DNA of 64,000 nt from NCBI RefSeq assembly GCF_002982135.1, contig NZ_CP019981.1:186001-250000 (forward strand), read 5' to 3'. The notes under the pieces are model-generated. The model was not told where the DNA came from, made no database searches, and worked only from the letters and a program-made list of their open reading frames with translations. The translations under genes and the position numbers were made by a program. Numbering within the stretch: the first letter of the stretch is position 1; every line of letters begins with the position of its first letter. Shown here piece by piece: positions 25,850-36,149 of the stretch. This stretch comes from Pediococcus inopinatus (GTDB taxonomy: Bacteria > Bacillota > Bacilli > Lactobacillales > Lactobacillaceae).

Positions 25850-27052
25850 ATGGAAAAAACAATTTCGATTAATGCTGGAAGTTCATCATTTAAATTCAAG
25901 CTGTTTGAGATGCCAAGCGAAAAGGTTTTGGCAAGCGGGCAGGTGGATCGAATCGGTATTGACGGTTCTACGTTTACAATCATTTATGGTGATCAGCAAA
26001 ATATTCGTATTGAAAAACCAGTTAAAAATCACGAGGTGGCAATTAACATTGTCTTGAATTCCCTCATTGATTTAAAAATTATTAAAAGCTTTGACGAAAT
26101 TACCGGCGTCGGCCATCGCGTTGTAGCTGGTGGTGAAATCTTTAAAGGTTCTGTGCTCATTACAGAAAAAGTGATTAAACAAATTGAGAGCTTGTCGGAA
26201 TATGCGCCGTTGCATAATCCAGCCAATGTAATGGGTATTCGGGCAATGCAAAAGGTCCTTCCCAATGTGACTAGTGTTGCCGTGTTTGATACTTCGTTCC
26301 ACGAAACGTTGCCACCTAAGAATTATTTATATAGTATTCCGTATGAGTATTATAAAGATTACGGGGCTCGGAAGTATGGGGCTCACGGAACGAGTCATCA
26401 ATCCGTGGCTTTAGATGCCGCTAAGTTGCTTGGGAAACCGTTAAGTTCTCTAAAGATGATCACCTTACATCTGGGGGCGGGTTCTTCGATTGATGCAATT
26501 TTGAATGGTCAATCATACGATACTTCAATGGGATTTACGCCAGTTTCAGGAATCACGATGGCAACGCGTTCAGGTGATATCGATGTTTCATTAGTAAATT
26601 ATTTAATGGAAAAACTCCAGATTACCGATTTTTCTGAAATGATTAAGATCTTGAATACCAAATCGGGATTGTTAGGTATTTCGGGCATTTCGTCTGATAT
26701 GCGTGATGTTTTGGAAGCAAGACATAAAAGTCGCCGGGCCGAATTAGCCGTGGAAATTTTTGTGAATAATATTGTGAAGTATATTGGCGCCTACATTGCC
26801 GAAATGCACGGAATTGACGTATTGGTATTTACAGCAGGAATTGGCGAAAATGGGATGCTGATTCGTAAAATGATTGTAGATGAATTGGATTACTTTGGTC
26901 TTAAAGTTGATGACGAAAAAAACCAAGTCCAAGGTGAACTACGCGACATTAGTACAGCTGATTCTAAGGCAAAAGTATTGGTTGTTCCTACAAATGAAGA
27001 ATTAGCGATTGCCCGCGAAGTTGAGCGTTTTAAAAAGGGTACTAAAGCATAA
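25850..27052 (+). CDS. ackA: Acetate kinase
   Basis: Interconverts acetyl phosphate and ADP with acetate and ATP. 400 residues, full length: SINAGSSSFKFKLFE (N-terminal ATPase motif), VGHRVVAGG, HNPANVMGI, FDTSFHETLP and HGTSHQSVA with the catalytic Arg/His region, and FTAGIGENG near residue 325. AGGAG-like GTGGAG before the ATG. Followed 43 bases later by pta, so the two acetyl-phosphate enzymes are encoded together. Confidence 0.95.
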   Translation: MEKTISINAGSSSFKFKLFEMPSEKVLASGQVDRIGIDGSTFTIIYGDQQNIRIEKPVKNHEVAINIVLNSLIDLKIIKSFDEITGVGHRVVAGGEIFKGSVLITEKVIKQIESLSEYAPLHNPANVMGIRAMQKVLPNVTSVAVFDTSFHETLPPKNYLYSIPYEYYKDYGARKYGAHGTSHQSVALDAAKLLGKPLSSLKMITLHLGAGSSIDAILNGQSYDTSMGFTPVSGITMATRSGDIDVSLVNYLMEKLQITDFSEMIKILNTKSGLLGISGISSDMRDVLEARHKSRRAELAVEIFVNNIVKYIGAYIAEMHGIDVLVFTAGIGENGMLIRKMIVDELDYFGLKVDDEKNQVQGELRDISTADSKAKVLVVPTNEELAIAREVERFKKGTKA

Positions 27053-27095
27053 ACTGTTTGTTAAACATACTAAAGTTTTGAAGGAGGATTTAACG

Positions 27096-28073
27096 ATGGA
27101 TTTATTTGACGGTTTGAAAGCAAAGATTAAGGGCCAGAATAAAACAGTAGTTTTCCCAGAAGGCGAAGAGTCTCGGATTTTTATGGCTGCAGCCCGGTTA
27201 GCGCAAGAAGGGTTAGTTGAACCTATTTTATTAGGTGCGAAAGCTGAAATTGAAAAGCGAGCGGAAAAAGAAGATGTCAGTTTAAAGAATGTCAAAATTA
27301 TTGATCCAAATACTTATCCAGAAGCTGATAAGCAAGCAATGGTAGATGCTTTGGTCGATCGTCGCAAAGGTAAGAATACGGTCGACGAAGTTCAAAAGAT
27401 GTTGGAAGACGTCAATTACTTTGGGACGATGCTCGTTTACTTGAAAAAAGCTGACGCAATGGTGTCTGGTGCTGTTCATCCAACGGGAGATACAGTTCGT
27501 CCAGCTTTACAGATTATTAAAACTAAACCGGGTGTGAAACGCATTAGCGGAGCATTTGTGATGCAACGAAATAACGAACGGTATATTTTTGCAGATACGG
27601 CCATTAATATTGATCCGGATGCTGAAACGTTGGCCGAAATTGCGGTCGAAAGTGCAGAAACGGCTAAAATATTTGATATTGAGCCTAAGGTGGCTATGTT
27701 GAGTTTCTCAACGAAAGGATCTGCCAAAGGTGAAATGGTTACTAAGGTTCAAGAAGCAACCAAGTTAGCACAAGAAAAGGCACCTGAAGTTGAAATTGAC
27801 GGTGAGTTACAATTTGATGCCGCATTTGTGCCAGATGTTGGGGCAAGTAAGGCACCGGATTCAAAGCTAGCGGGACACGCAACGGTGTTTGTGTTCCCAG
27901 AATTGCAGTCAGGAAATATTGGCTATAAGATTGCGCAACGTTTGGGTCATTTCGAAGCAATTGGACCAATTCTTCAAGGATTGAATGCACCGGTGTCAGA
28001 TTTGTCACGGGGTGCTAGTGAAGAAGATGTCTATAAGGTAGCGATAATGACGGCGGCCCAGGCAATTAAGTAG
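27096..28073 (+). CDS. pta: Phosphate acetyltransferase
   Basis: Converts acetyl-CoA and phosphate to acetyl phosphate. 325 residues, the short form without regulatory N-terminus: FPEGEESRIFMAAARL at residue ~18, VSGAVHPTGDTVRPALQIIKT near residue 126, and SKLAGHATVFVFPELQSGNIGYK near residue 260. AAGGAGG is nine bases before the ATG at 27096; the frame extending back to 27009 overlaps ackA and is not used. Confidence 0.95.
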   Translation: MDLFDGLKAKIKGQNKTVVFPEGEESRIFMAAARLAQEGLVEPILLGAKAEIEKRAEKEDVSLKNVKIIDPNTYPEADKQAMVDALVDRRKGKNTVDEVQKMLEDVNYFGTMLVYLKKADAMVSGAVHPTGDTVRPALQIIKTKPGVKRISGAFVMQRNNERYIFADTAINIDPDAETLAEIAVESAETAKIFDIEPKVAMLSFSTKGSAKGEMVTKVQEATKLAQEKAPEVEIDGELQFDAAFVPDVGASKAPDSKLAGHATVFVFPELQSGNIGYKIAQRLGHFEAIGPILQGLNAPVSDLSRGASEEDVYKVAIMTAAQAIK

Positions 28074-28080
28074 TGGGTGG

Positions 28081-28358
28081 AATAAACCGGTAAAAAGCAA
28101 ACCATAACTGTCCTGAAAGCGGGGAGAATTCCCCGCGGTAAGGATAGTTATGGTTTGCTTTTTGGTTTATGGAACCGTCCTGAAGCTCAGCGGAAATTAA
28201 ATGTTAAAAGGCTGTGACGGATGCGGGATCGCAATCCCGCGGGAGTCATACTTATTTCTCCCTTTTTGACTTTCTGAACCGTCCTGAAACAGCATGGCAT
28301 ATCTCCGCGGTAAGGATAGTTATGGTTTGCTTTTTGGTTTATGGAACCGTCCTGAAAA
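28081..28358 (+). repeat. Nested-hairpin terminator repeat, one full and two partial units
   Basis: Unit 1 (28081-28186): outer stem AAAAAGCAAACCATAACTGTCC / GGATAGTTATGGTTTGCTTTTT, inner GCGGGGAGAATTCCCCGC, tail GGAACCGTCCTGAA. Unit 2 (about 28209-28289): inner GCGGGATcgcaATCCCGC with weak outer arms and the same tail. Unit 3 (about 28303-28358): only the right half of unit 1, nearly identical. Terminates pta. It borders the right MITE-like copy. Confidence 0.8.
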
Positions 28359-28377
28359 ATTATGCCTTCGATCCAGT

Positions 28378-28717
28378 TAGTGTAAAGTTTTAAAGGATAG
28401 TAATAGTTTATTTAATGCAAAACAGGATTTAAGGATGCGGCAACCAGCAGTGCCATGGGTAATTTGGTGAAGATTATTTCGTGAAACTTGAATCATAGGT
28501 GTAGTGGAGGCGTTGATGAGAGCGTGTGTCGATGTCACTTGGCGATTTATCGCTTAGAGACATGGGAGACTGGAGAGATCCACTTCTGGCCTGAAGGGCG
28601 AGAAGTTAGCTCGCAAGCAACCCACACGTCCCCACATCAGCGCCGGAACGGAACTAAAATCAGATAAAAAAATTTAAATAAAATCTAATTAGTGGCACTA
28701 CCTACTAAAACTTGCCA
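28378..28717 (+). mobile_element. MITE-like element, right copy
   Basis: Inverse-orientation partner of the 24296-24630 element. TIRs: TGTAAAGTTTTAAAGGATAGT at the left and ACTACCTACTAAAACTTGCC at the right. The core 28497-28653 is about 90% identical to the left copy read on the other strand; an 11-14 base insertion (near 28467) distinguishes it. Contains no gene. Both copies bracket nagB-ackA-pta. Confidence 0.7.
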
Positions 28718-28835
28718 TATATTACACCTTGACAGAAACCAAAAAGATCCCTAAACTGAGTATTAATTCATAGGCACGAAAGCCTCTGAATAATGAATAA
28801 TTTAAGAGAACACCGTTTAATTGTTTCAGAGAAGA

Positions 28836-28905
28836 CAAAATGGTTGTGTTATCTATCAATAAATGAAGAGCCTGTTTAAGGGGCTATCTGAATAAAACCA
28901 TTTTG
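28836..28905 (+). promoter_or_regulatory. Leader hairpin before pyrD (function unclear)
   Basis: CAAAATGGTT pairs with AACCATTTTG over a 50-base interior that holds AGCC/GGGGCT. It lies in the ~280-base leader between the MITE-like copy and pyrD and could be an attenuator. I do not see a convincing PyrR-binding loop, so no mechanism is assigned. Confidence 0.35.
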
Positions 28906-28995
28906 GAATCTGAAGCAAACGTCATGTTTGTTTTGGGTTCCTTTTTCTTTGGATCGATTCTACGCAAAATAGATATAAGAAAGAGGTTTACGTAT

Positions 28996-29904
28996 ATGAA
29001 TCGATTAGCAGTAAAATTACCAGGATTAGATTTGAAGAATCCGATTATTCCAGCTAGTGGCACGTTTGGTTACGGGGACAGTTTTGCCAAACAATATGAT
29101 CTAAATCAATTAGGATCACTAGTTATCAAAACGACGACTCCCAAACCACGAGTTGGCAACGCGGCACCTCAGTTTACGACGACCACGGATAGTCATTTAA
29201 ATGCAGTTGGATTAAAAAATCCAGGAATTGAGGTTGTGATGGCTGAAAAATTGCCTTGGTTGGCTGGCCATTTTCCAGAACTACCCATTCTCGGCAGTGT
29301 GGCGGGAGACTCGATTGAAGAATATCGCGATTTAGTTGGGCGCATGAGTCAGGTGCCAAATGTGCATGCAATTGAGTTGAACGTCTCTTGTCCGAATGTA
29401 GCAAATGGGGGAATGGCGTTTGGCGTGGATCCCAAAACGGTTCAAACCATCACTGAACAGTGTGTGGCCGTTTCAAAAGTTCCCTTGTATGTAAAATTGT
29501 CCCCAAATGTAACTGATATTAGTGAAATTGCTGAGGCAGCTGAAGCAGGTGGAGCCGCGGGAATTACAATGATTAACGCAATCTTAGGCATGCGGATTGA
29601 TATAAAAACTGGCCAGCCAATTTTAGCCAATCGGACTGGTGGGCTTTCAGGGCATGCTGTTAAAACAGTGGCGATTCGCATGGTAGCAGAGGTAAGGAAA
29701 CACGTGAGTTTGCCGATTATTGGCGTTGGCGGTGTGTACACGGCAGAAGATGCAGTGGAATTGTTGATGGCGGGTGCGAATGCGATTGAAGTGGGAGCTG
29801 CCAATTATGATGACCCACTGGCTTGTCCAAAAATCATTTCGGCTTTGCCAGTTGTTTTGGATAATTTAGGAATTGCAAATATTACTGATATAACTGAAAA
29901 ATAA
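28996..29904 (+). CDS. pyrD: Dihydroorotate dehydrogenase, class 1B-like
   Basis: Oxidises dihydroorotate to orotate in pyrimidine synthesis, using FMN. 302 residues: LKNPIIPASGTFGYG, VIKTTTPKPRVGN, catalytic Cys132 in LNVSCPNVANGGMAFG, and the FMN-phosphate loop GVGGVYTAEDA. Cysteine as base is class 1; the size and KTTT.PRxGN motif suit the NAD-linked 1B form, whose partner PyrK is not encoded here. The ATG at 28996 (GAGGT eight bases before) is chosen over a longer frame from 28903. It stands alone, away from other pyr genes. Confidence 0.9.
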   Translation: MNRLAVKLPGLDLKNPIIPASGTFGYGDSFAKQYDLNQLGSLVIKTTTPKPRVGNAAPQFTTTTDSHLNAVGLKNPGIEVVMAEKLPWLAGHFPELPILGSVAGDSIEEYRDLVGRMSQVPNVHAIELNVSCPNVANGGMAFGVDPKTVQTITEQCVAVSKVPLYVKLSPNVTDISEIAEAAEAGGAAGITMINAILGMRIDIKTGQPILANRTGGLSGHAVKTVAIRMVAEVRKHVSLPIIGVGGVYTAEDAVELLMAGANAIEVGAANYDDPLACPKIISALPVVLDNLGIANITDITEK

Positions 29905-29920
29905 AAAATATGTCATTAAA

Positions 29921-29980
29921 AAAAGACCATCCGCGTTTCATCGAAAATGAGAACTTCGATGTACTTGGATGAGCCTTTTT
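29921..29980. terminator. Bidirectional terminator between pyrD and perR
   Basis: Nested stems CATCC/GGATG and CATCGAA/TTCGATG with A- and T-runs on the flanks; it serves both convergent genes. Confidence 0.75.
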
Positions 29981-29983
29981 TGG

Positions 29984-30436
29984 TTAGTTTGTTTTTAACT
30001 TTAATTGGCACTCAGGACACAGTCCGTAGATCTCAAAATGATTACCAGAAACTTGATAACCAGTTTGGTTGGCAGCCTCTGTTTCCATGTGGTGGGCGTC
30101 TTTTGCGAAGCCGTCATAGAAAACATCGGCAATTTTGCCACAGTTGGTACAGATTATGTGGTAATGAGGTTTATTGTAATAATCATAGTGAACACCATTT
30201 TCGCCACTTGCCAATTCAATGACGAGATCTAAGTCGACAAACAACTTTAAGGTATTATAAATGGTAGCCAAACTCATATTAGGCTTTTTGGTGCTCAAGT
30301 CCGCTTGAATAGTTTCAACCGTTGGATGGTTATGGTGAGTTACCAAATAAGTCAAAATTGTTTGTCGTTGTGGCGTGATTCTAACGTGTTTTTTTTGTAA
30401 TTCTTCAAGTGCCTCAGCGACTTCATCATTTTCCAT
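29984..30436 (-). CDS. perR: Fur-family regulator, PerR-like
   Basis: Metal-dependent peroxide-stress repressor, 150 residues: winged helix with RITPQRQTILTYLV and SLATIYNTLKLFVD, metal ligands HYHIICTNCGK (His and CxxC zinc pair) and the second zinc pair CPECQ at the end. The His-rich HYDYYNKPHYH stretch and Asp residues suit PerR better than Fur. AAGG seven bases before the ATG at 30436 supports that start over 30454. Convergent with pyrD. Confidence 0.88.
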   Translation of the reverse strand: MENDEVAEALEELQKKHVRITPQRQTILTYLVTHHNHPTVETIQADLSTKKPNMSLATIYNTLKLFVDLDLVIELASGENGVHYDYYNKPHYHIICTNCGKIADVFYDGFAKDAHHMETEAANQTGYQVSGNHFEIYGLCPECQLKLKTN

Positions 30437-30617
30437 AGGTTGGCCTTCTTTCATGAGTTGGGTAGTGTCAAACTAATTTAATCACTTTTTAAGATTACAG
30501 CAACTTCTAAAATGGGGATAAAAGCTTATTTTCAAAAATCAGTTTACACCAAACCAAATATGGAATACAATTAAATCGATTTAAAATGATTCTAATTTGG
30601 CAGGGAGAGAATTCAGT

Positions 30618-32039
30618 ATGGAAGAAGAAACAGATTTATTTAAAGGGAATCGGAGCCTGCATAACTGGTTTGTGGGGATTTTATTAGCGGGCACCTTTAC
30701 GATGTCCATTAGCCAGTCTTCTTTATCCACGGCTTATCCAACGTTGATGCGCTATTTTGGTGTGTCTGCAACCACCATTCAGTGGCTAACTACTGGGTTT
30801 ATGTTGGTAATGTGTATTATGATGCCAATTAGTCCTTGGTTGCTCAGTAACGTCTCGTTCAAGCATCTATTTCAAGCGGTATTGCTCTTATTTGATTTGG
30901 GGACGTTAATTATTTTATTTGCACCAAGTTTTCCGGTGATGATGCTGGGAAGAATTCTAGAGGCAATGGGGGTCGGAATCTTATTTCCGTCCTACCAAAG
31001 TGTCATGTTGACGATCACGCCTGAAGAATCGCGTGGGGTCACCATGGGCGTGGTTGGATTAGTCATGGGATCAGCTTTGGCAGTAGGGCCAATTATTTCT
31101 GGAATTGTTTTAAAATTTACGACGTGGCAAGGATTATTTATCGTTTTTGCCGTCATTATTACGGTGGTTTGGCTGTTATCATTTAAATTCATTTCTGATG
31201 TAATGACATTGAAGCGGACTAAATTAGATTATATTTCTGTAATCAGTTCGTTAGGTTTCATTGGAATTTTATATGTGATTAATCAGATTGGTAAAACGCA
31301 GGTCAATTGGTCGCAACAACTGATTTTATTAGTTGTTAGTATTCTTGCAGTAGGTTATTTTGTATTTCGACAGTTTCATCAAAAAACACCAATGTTGGAA
31401 TTACGAGTTCTTAAAACTTTTAATTATGATTTAGCGGTATTGTTAACTGGCGTTTCATACATTGCCTTGATTGTGACAACAATTATTTTTCCCCTTTATT
31501 ATCAAGAAATCCTCCATCTTTCGCCATTTGTATCAGGGATGGCATTGGTTCCAGGAGCCGTCTTCTTGAGTATTTTAAATCCTGTCTCAGGAAAACTGGC
31601 GGACCGAATTGGGTTTAAACGGGTGTTATTGATTGGGATGAGTATGATCACATTAGGTTGGGGCATTTTATTTGTCTTTTTCAGTGGCGTTCACTTAATT
31701 GGCATGATCGTTTTGGCGATGCTAATTGAAGGCGGAAATGCCTTTGTGATGATGCCAGCTGTAACCTTGGGTGCAAATTCTTTGCCAGATAAATTAATCG
31801 CTCATGGAACAGCGGTTATCACCACCGTTCGACAGATTTTAGGCTCTTTAGGTGTGGCATGTGCGACAATTATTTTGACGGTCGTCACTAACAATCACTT
31901 AGCTAAAGGTGAACACGTAGCAATCGCTTCTCAAATGGGATACCGCGCTGTGTTTTTCACATTCTTTTTAGTTGCGATTGTTGGATTATTACTTGCAATT
32001 TCACTTAAAAACTCAGAAAAACAAGGGGTAAACCGATAG
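30618..32039 (+). CDS. DHA2-family multidrug efflux MFS transporter
   Basis: 473-residue 14-TM proton-coupled exporter of the EmrB/QacA group. TTIQWLTTGFMLVMCIMMPIS (motif D1 region of TM2), RILEAMGVGILFPSYQSVML (motif B, TM4) and GLVMGSALAVGPIISG (motif C, TM5) are intact. GGGAGAG precedes the ATG at 30618, favoured over a TTG at 30597. Here no DUF4811 gene follows; instead YihY and a MarR regulator are downstream, a common drug-responsive set-up. Intact relative of the broken gene at 5412. Confidence 0.9.
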   Translation: MEEETDLFKGNRSLHNWFVGILLAGTFTMSISQSSLSTAYPTLMRYFGVSATTIQWLTTGFMLVMCIMMPISPWLLSNVSFKHLFQAVLLLFDLGTLIILFAPSFPVMMLGRILEAMGVGILFPSYQSVMLTITPEESRGVTMGVVGLVMGSALAVGPIISGIVLKFTTWQGLFIVFAVIITVVWLLSFKFISDVMTLKRTKLDYISVISSLGFIGILYVINQIGKTQVNWSQQLILLVVSILAVGYFVFRQFHQKTPMLELRVLKTFNYDLAVLLTGVSYIALIVTTIIFPLYYQEILHLSPFVSGMALVPGAVFLSILNPVSGKLADRIGFKRVLLIGMSMITLGWGILFVFFSGVHLIGMIVLAMLIEGGNAFVMMPAVTLGANSLPDKLIAHGTAVITTVRQILGSLGVACATIILTVVTNNHLAKGEHVAIASQMGYRAVFFTFFLVAIVGLLLAISLKNSEKQGVNR

Positions 32040-32083
32040 ACTGTTGTATACTATTAAAGTTAAATAAAAATGAGGTATATAAC

Positions 32084-32974
32084 ATGACTTGGAAGATGTT
32101 TGGCCATAAATGCAAAACATATTGGCAAGGATTTATGGTTCGGTTTAACCGGGCTGACGCGGCAAATAATGCCGTTGTTCTCGCGTTTTACACGTTGTTG
32201 GCGATGTTTCCCGCGATTATCTTTGTAGGAAATTTATTGCCGTTATTTCATATCAATGTGGGAACGGTGCTGGAATATATTGAGACGGTTGTCCCAAGTA
32301 CGATTTATCAAATTAGTCAACCGATTGTAAAAGATTTTTTGGAGAAGGGCAATGGGGAAGTGCTGTCTGTGGGGGCCATTTTGATGTTATGGTCATCGAG
32401 TCAAGCTGTGTCCGCTTTTCAACGTTCAATTAATCGGGCTTACGGAGTTGCAAAATTCCAAAATCCCATCATTAATCGGATTGGTGGTTTTTTCTTCACA
32501 ATTTTCTTAGTTGGATTGATTGCCTTGATGATGTTTTTCTTTAGTTTCGGACAAACAATTGTGTCGTATCTCACACCAATTTTTAAATTACCGCATAGCC
32601 TTTTTCACATTGTCGGAAACGTTAAATTACCATCGGCTTTGATTATCATTTTTTTGAGTTTAACCATTTTGTATTATGTCGTGCCTAATACGCGCATTCG
32701 ATTTGGTAGTGTGATCTGGGGATCTGCGGCGGCCACAATTGGATTGATGGGTGTTTCTCAATTCTTCACTTTGTACCTTCGCTATTTTGCGCGTTCTGTG
32801 AATAGTTATAAAACACTTGGAACCTTTATTGCCTTGATGTTCTGGCTGGAATTTTCTGCTCTGGTTATTATGATTGGCGGGGTGATTAATGCCACCAATC
32901 AGGAGTTGAGGTATGGTGATTTAGAGGATACAACTAAAGAATGGAATCAAAGACTTAAAAGATTTTGGAAATAA
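32084..32974 (+). CDS. YihY/BrkB-family membrane protein
   Basis: 296 residues with six hydrophobic segments. The family pattern is clear: AVVLAFYTLLAMFPAIIF near residue 28, LWSSSQAVSAFQRSINRAYGV near residue 108, and a final SVIWGSAAATIGLMGVSQFF / LYLRYFA region. Once thought to be RNase BN; now viewed as a putative envelope protein or transporter. 44 bases after the efflux gene and before the MarR gene, so probably one transcript. Confidence 0.88.
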   Translation: MTWKMFGHKCKTYWQGFMVRFNRADAANNAVVLAFYTLLAMFPAIIFVGNLLPLFHINVGTVLEYIETVVPSTIYQISQPIVKDFLEKGNGEVLSVGAILMLWSSSQAVSAFQRSINRAYGVAKFQNPIINRIGGFFFTIFLVGLIALMMFFFSFGQTIVSYLTPIFKLPHSLFHIVGNVKLPSALIIIFLSLTILYYVVPNTRIRFGSVIWGSAAATIGLMGVSQFFTLYLRYFARSVNSYKTLGTFIALMFWLEFSALVIMIGGVINATNQELRYGDLEDTTKEWNQRLKRFWK

Positions 32975-33045
32975 TTGCAATCTAGGGGATCGTTATTGTT
33001 CGAAATTTGTTTAAATGAGTGAGTATTTGGAGGAGTTGTTTTTTT

Positions 33046-33489
33046 ATGGAAAAAGATAATGAAAAACTGTTTGAAGGTTCCATTGAGATTTATATGTCGA
33101 CACTAAAATTTTTGGAATATGTGCTTTCAGAACCAACAAAGCAGTACCATATTTCTTTTGAACAATTTTTAATTTTACGAAATGTGCGCTATCGTGACGA
33201 TGTGACGCAAATGGGGATTGCGGCTGAACGGGGAGTCACAAGAAGTGCCATTGCCCGACAAATCAAATCGTTATTGCAGCTTGGTTATATTTCCCAAACA
33301 CCGGAACCTAAAGACCAGCGAAAGTTATATTTGCGTTTGACAGACCAAGGCATTCAGGTGGAAAAATTAATTGATCAAAACGTCCATAAAGTCTTTAAGA
33401 GTTGGATTGATAAGATGGGCGAAGAAAAAGTGACTGAATTATTAGATCTTTTAGAAGAGTTTGGTCAAAAGATTATGAACCAAAAATAA
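33046..33489 (+). CDS. MarR-family transcriptional regulator
   Basis: 147-residue winged-helix regulator: FEQFLILRNVRYRDDVTQMGIAAERGVTRSAIARQIKSL (HTH, about residues 37-75) and wing TPEPKDQRKLYLRLTDQG, the MarR DxRxxxLxLT signature. AGGAG lies ten bases before the ATG at 33046. Placed last behind the efflux pump and YihY, it likely controls this set. No operator was identified. Confidence 0.88.
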   Translation: MEKDNEKLFEGSIEIYMSTLKFLEYVLSEPTKQYHISFEQFLILRNVRYRDDVTQMGIAAERGVTRSAIARQIKSLLQLGYISQTPEPKDQRKLYLRLTDQGIQVEKLIDQNVHKVFKSWIDKMGEEKVTELLDLLEEFGQKIMNQK

Positions 33490-33499
33490 TTTACGCATA

Positions 33500-33617
33500 G
33501 AAAAAAGGCAGAAACTTTACTAGCACCATAGGATTTGGACAACTTGTTGACTCCAAGGTTAGGAAAACAAGTTATTAAATTTTGCGGGAATGCTAAATAA
33601 GGTTTCTGCCTTTTTTG
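33500..33617. terminator. Long nested terminator between marR and guaC
   Basis: Outer stem AAAAAAGGCAGAAAC / GTTTCTGCCTTTTTT encloses ~85 bases with a second stem AACTTGTT/AACAAGTT and TAGCA/TGCTA. Works for both convergent genes. Same overall architecture (gene-specific outer stem, separate inner stem) as the repeat family at 17518, but without its shared core. Confidence 0.75.
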
Positions 33618-33625
33618 CGTTTAAT

Positions 33626-34591
33626 TTAGAAATCATTTACACCATTTAAGATGACATAATCAACTTTGCGGATGGACGAAAGGGAACGACCACCGGCGTA
33701 AGAAATTGCTGATTGAAGATCTTGATGAATTTCTTCTAAGGTATCTTGGATATGGCCTCGATAAGGCACCAACATTTGACGACCTTCCACATTTTTATGC
33801 TGACCTTTTTGAGTTTCTGAAGCCGAACCATAATATTGTTTGTAGTTTTTTCCATCAATTGTAATCATGTTACCAGGTGATTCTTGATGACCGGCCATCA
33901 TAGAGCCAATCATGACCATTGAAGCCCCAAAACGAACTGATTTGGCGATATCACCGTTTGTTCGAATTCCGCCATCGGCAATGATGGGCTTGCTAGCAGC
34001 TTTGGCACACCAGCGAATGGCAGCTAATTGCCAACCACCAGTTCCAAATCCAGTCTTTAGCTTGGTAATACAAGCTTTTCCTGGTCCAATTCCTACTTTG
34101 GTTGCGTCAGCACCGGCATTCTCTAATTCGCGGACTGCTTCTGGCGTACCGACGTTTCCAGCGATTAAAAAGGTTTCTGGAAGGAGGGACTTAATGTGTT
34201 TAATCATGCGAATAACACTATTGGCATGACCATGAGCAATATCGATTGTAATAAATTCTGGATTAGCTTTTTGTTCTGCTAATTGGGAGATGAATTCAAA
34301 TTCTTCTTCTTTCACACCGACACTGATTGAAGCGATTAATTTCTGGGCGTGCATATCTTTGATGAAAGCGAGCCTAGTTTCAGGTTCGAAACGGTGCATC
34401 ACATAGAAATAACCGTTTTTTGCCAACCACACAGAGAGATCTTCATTAATAACCGTGGCCATGTTAGCTGGCACAACCGGAATTTTAAAGGTGTATTTTC
34501 CGAGCTTTGTGGTGGTATCTGCTTCTGAACGACTGTCAATAATACACTTATTAGGGATTAATTGAACATCTGAATAATCAAAAACTTTCAT
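33626..34591 (-). CDS. guaC: GMP reductase
   Basis: Converts GMP to IMP with NADPH. 321 residues, the Gram-positive GuaC2 size. IMPDH/GMPR fold: [12 protein letters not shown] at the start, catalytic cysteine in [17 protein letters not shown] near residue 174, [26 protein letters not shown] phosphate loop. No CBS domains, so it is not IMP dehydrogenase. 25 bases downstream of purA: a purine interconversion operon. Confidence 0.93.
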   Translation of the reverse strand: MKVFDYSDVQLIPNKCIIDSRSEADTTTKLGKYTFKIPVVPANMATVINEDLSVWLAKNGYFYVMHRFEPETRLAFIKDMHAQKLIASISVGVKEEEFEFISQLAEQKANPEFITIDIAHGHANSVIRMIKHIKSLLPETFLIAGNVGTPEAVRELENAGADATKVGIGPGKACITKLKTGFGTGGWQLAAIRWCAKAASKPIIADGGIRTNGDIAKSVRFGASMVMIGSMMAGHQESPGNMITIDGKNYKQYYGSASETQKGQHKNVEGRQMLVPYRGHIQDTLEEIHQDLQSAISYAGGRSLSSIRKVDYVILNGVNDF

Positions 34592-34616
34592 AATATAAGG
34601 TCCCTTCTTTTAATAA

Positions 34617-35906
<1,290 letters not shown>

Positions 35907-36070
35907 TTAATGACCCCCAAATAATTTGATTTAAGCAACCAGATAAGTGTAGCAAGTTTTTTAAGAAAACACAAGTAAAACACGAATAATAATATAAAAT
36001 AACTAAATTAAAGTATGCTTTTAATCGTTCTGTTCTTTATAAGAAGCTGATTATTTATTAAATCAAATGG

Positions 36071-36110
36071 AATATCCGATACTTATATGATATAGTATTA
36101 TACGGATATT
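36071..36110. promoter_or_regulatory. Inverted repeat in the purA-purB intergenic region
   Basis: AATATCCG (36071) and CGGATATT (36103) are perfect inverted arms around 24 bases that contain the likely purB -10 (TATGAT/TATAGT region). CCGNAT-type cores recall PurR boxes (AWWWCCGAACWWT) but differ at the second half. Candidate operator, probably for PurR. Confidence 0.5.
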
Positions 36111-36149
36111 AGATAGCTTACTTTTGCTTGAAGAATGTGAGGAATACGA

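Noticed and set aside
28745-28995. PyrR-binding attenuator before pyrD
   Set aside because: A stem exists, but the expected PyrR loop and a clear terminator/antiterminator pair were not found; left as unclear leader.
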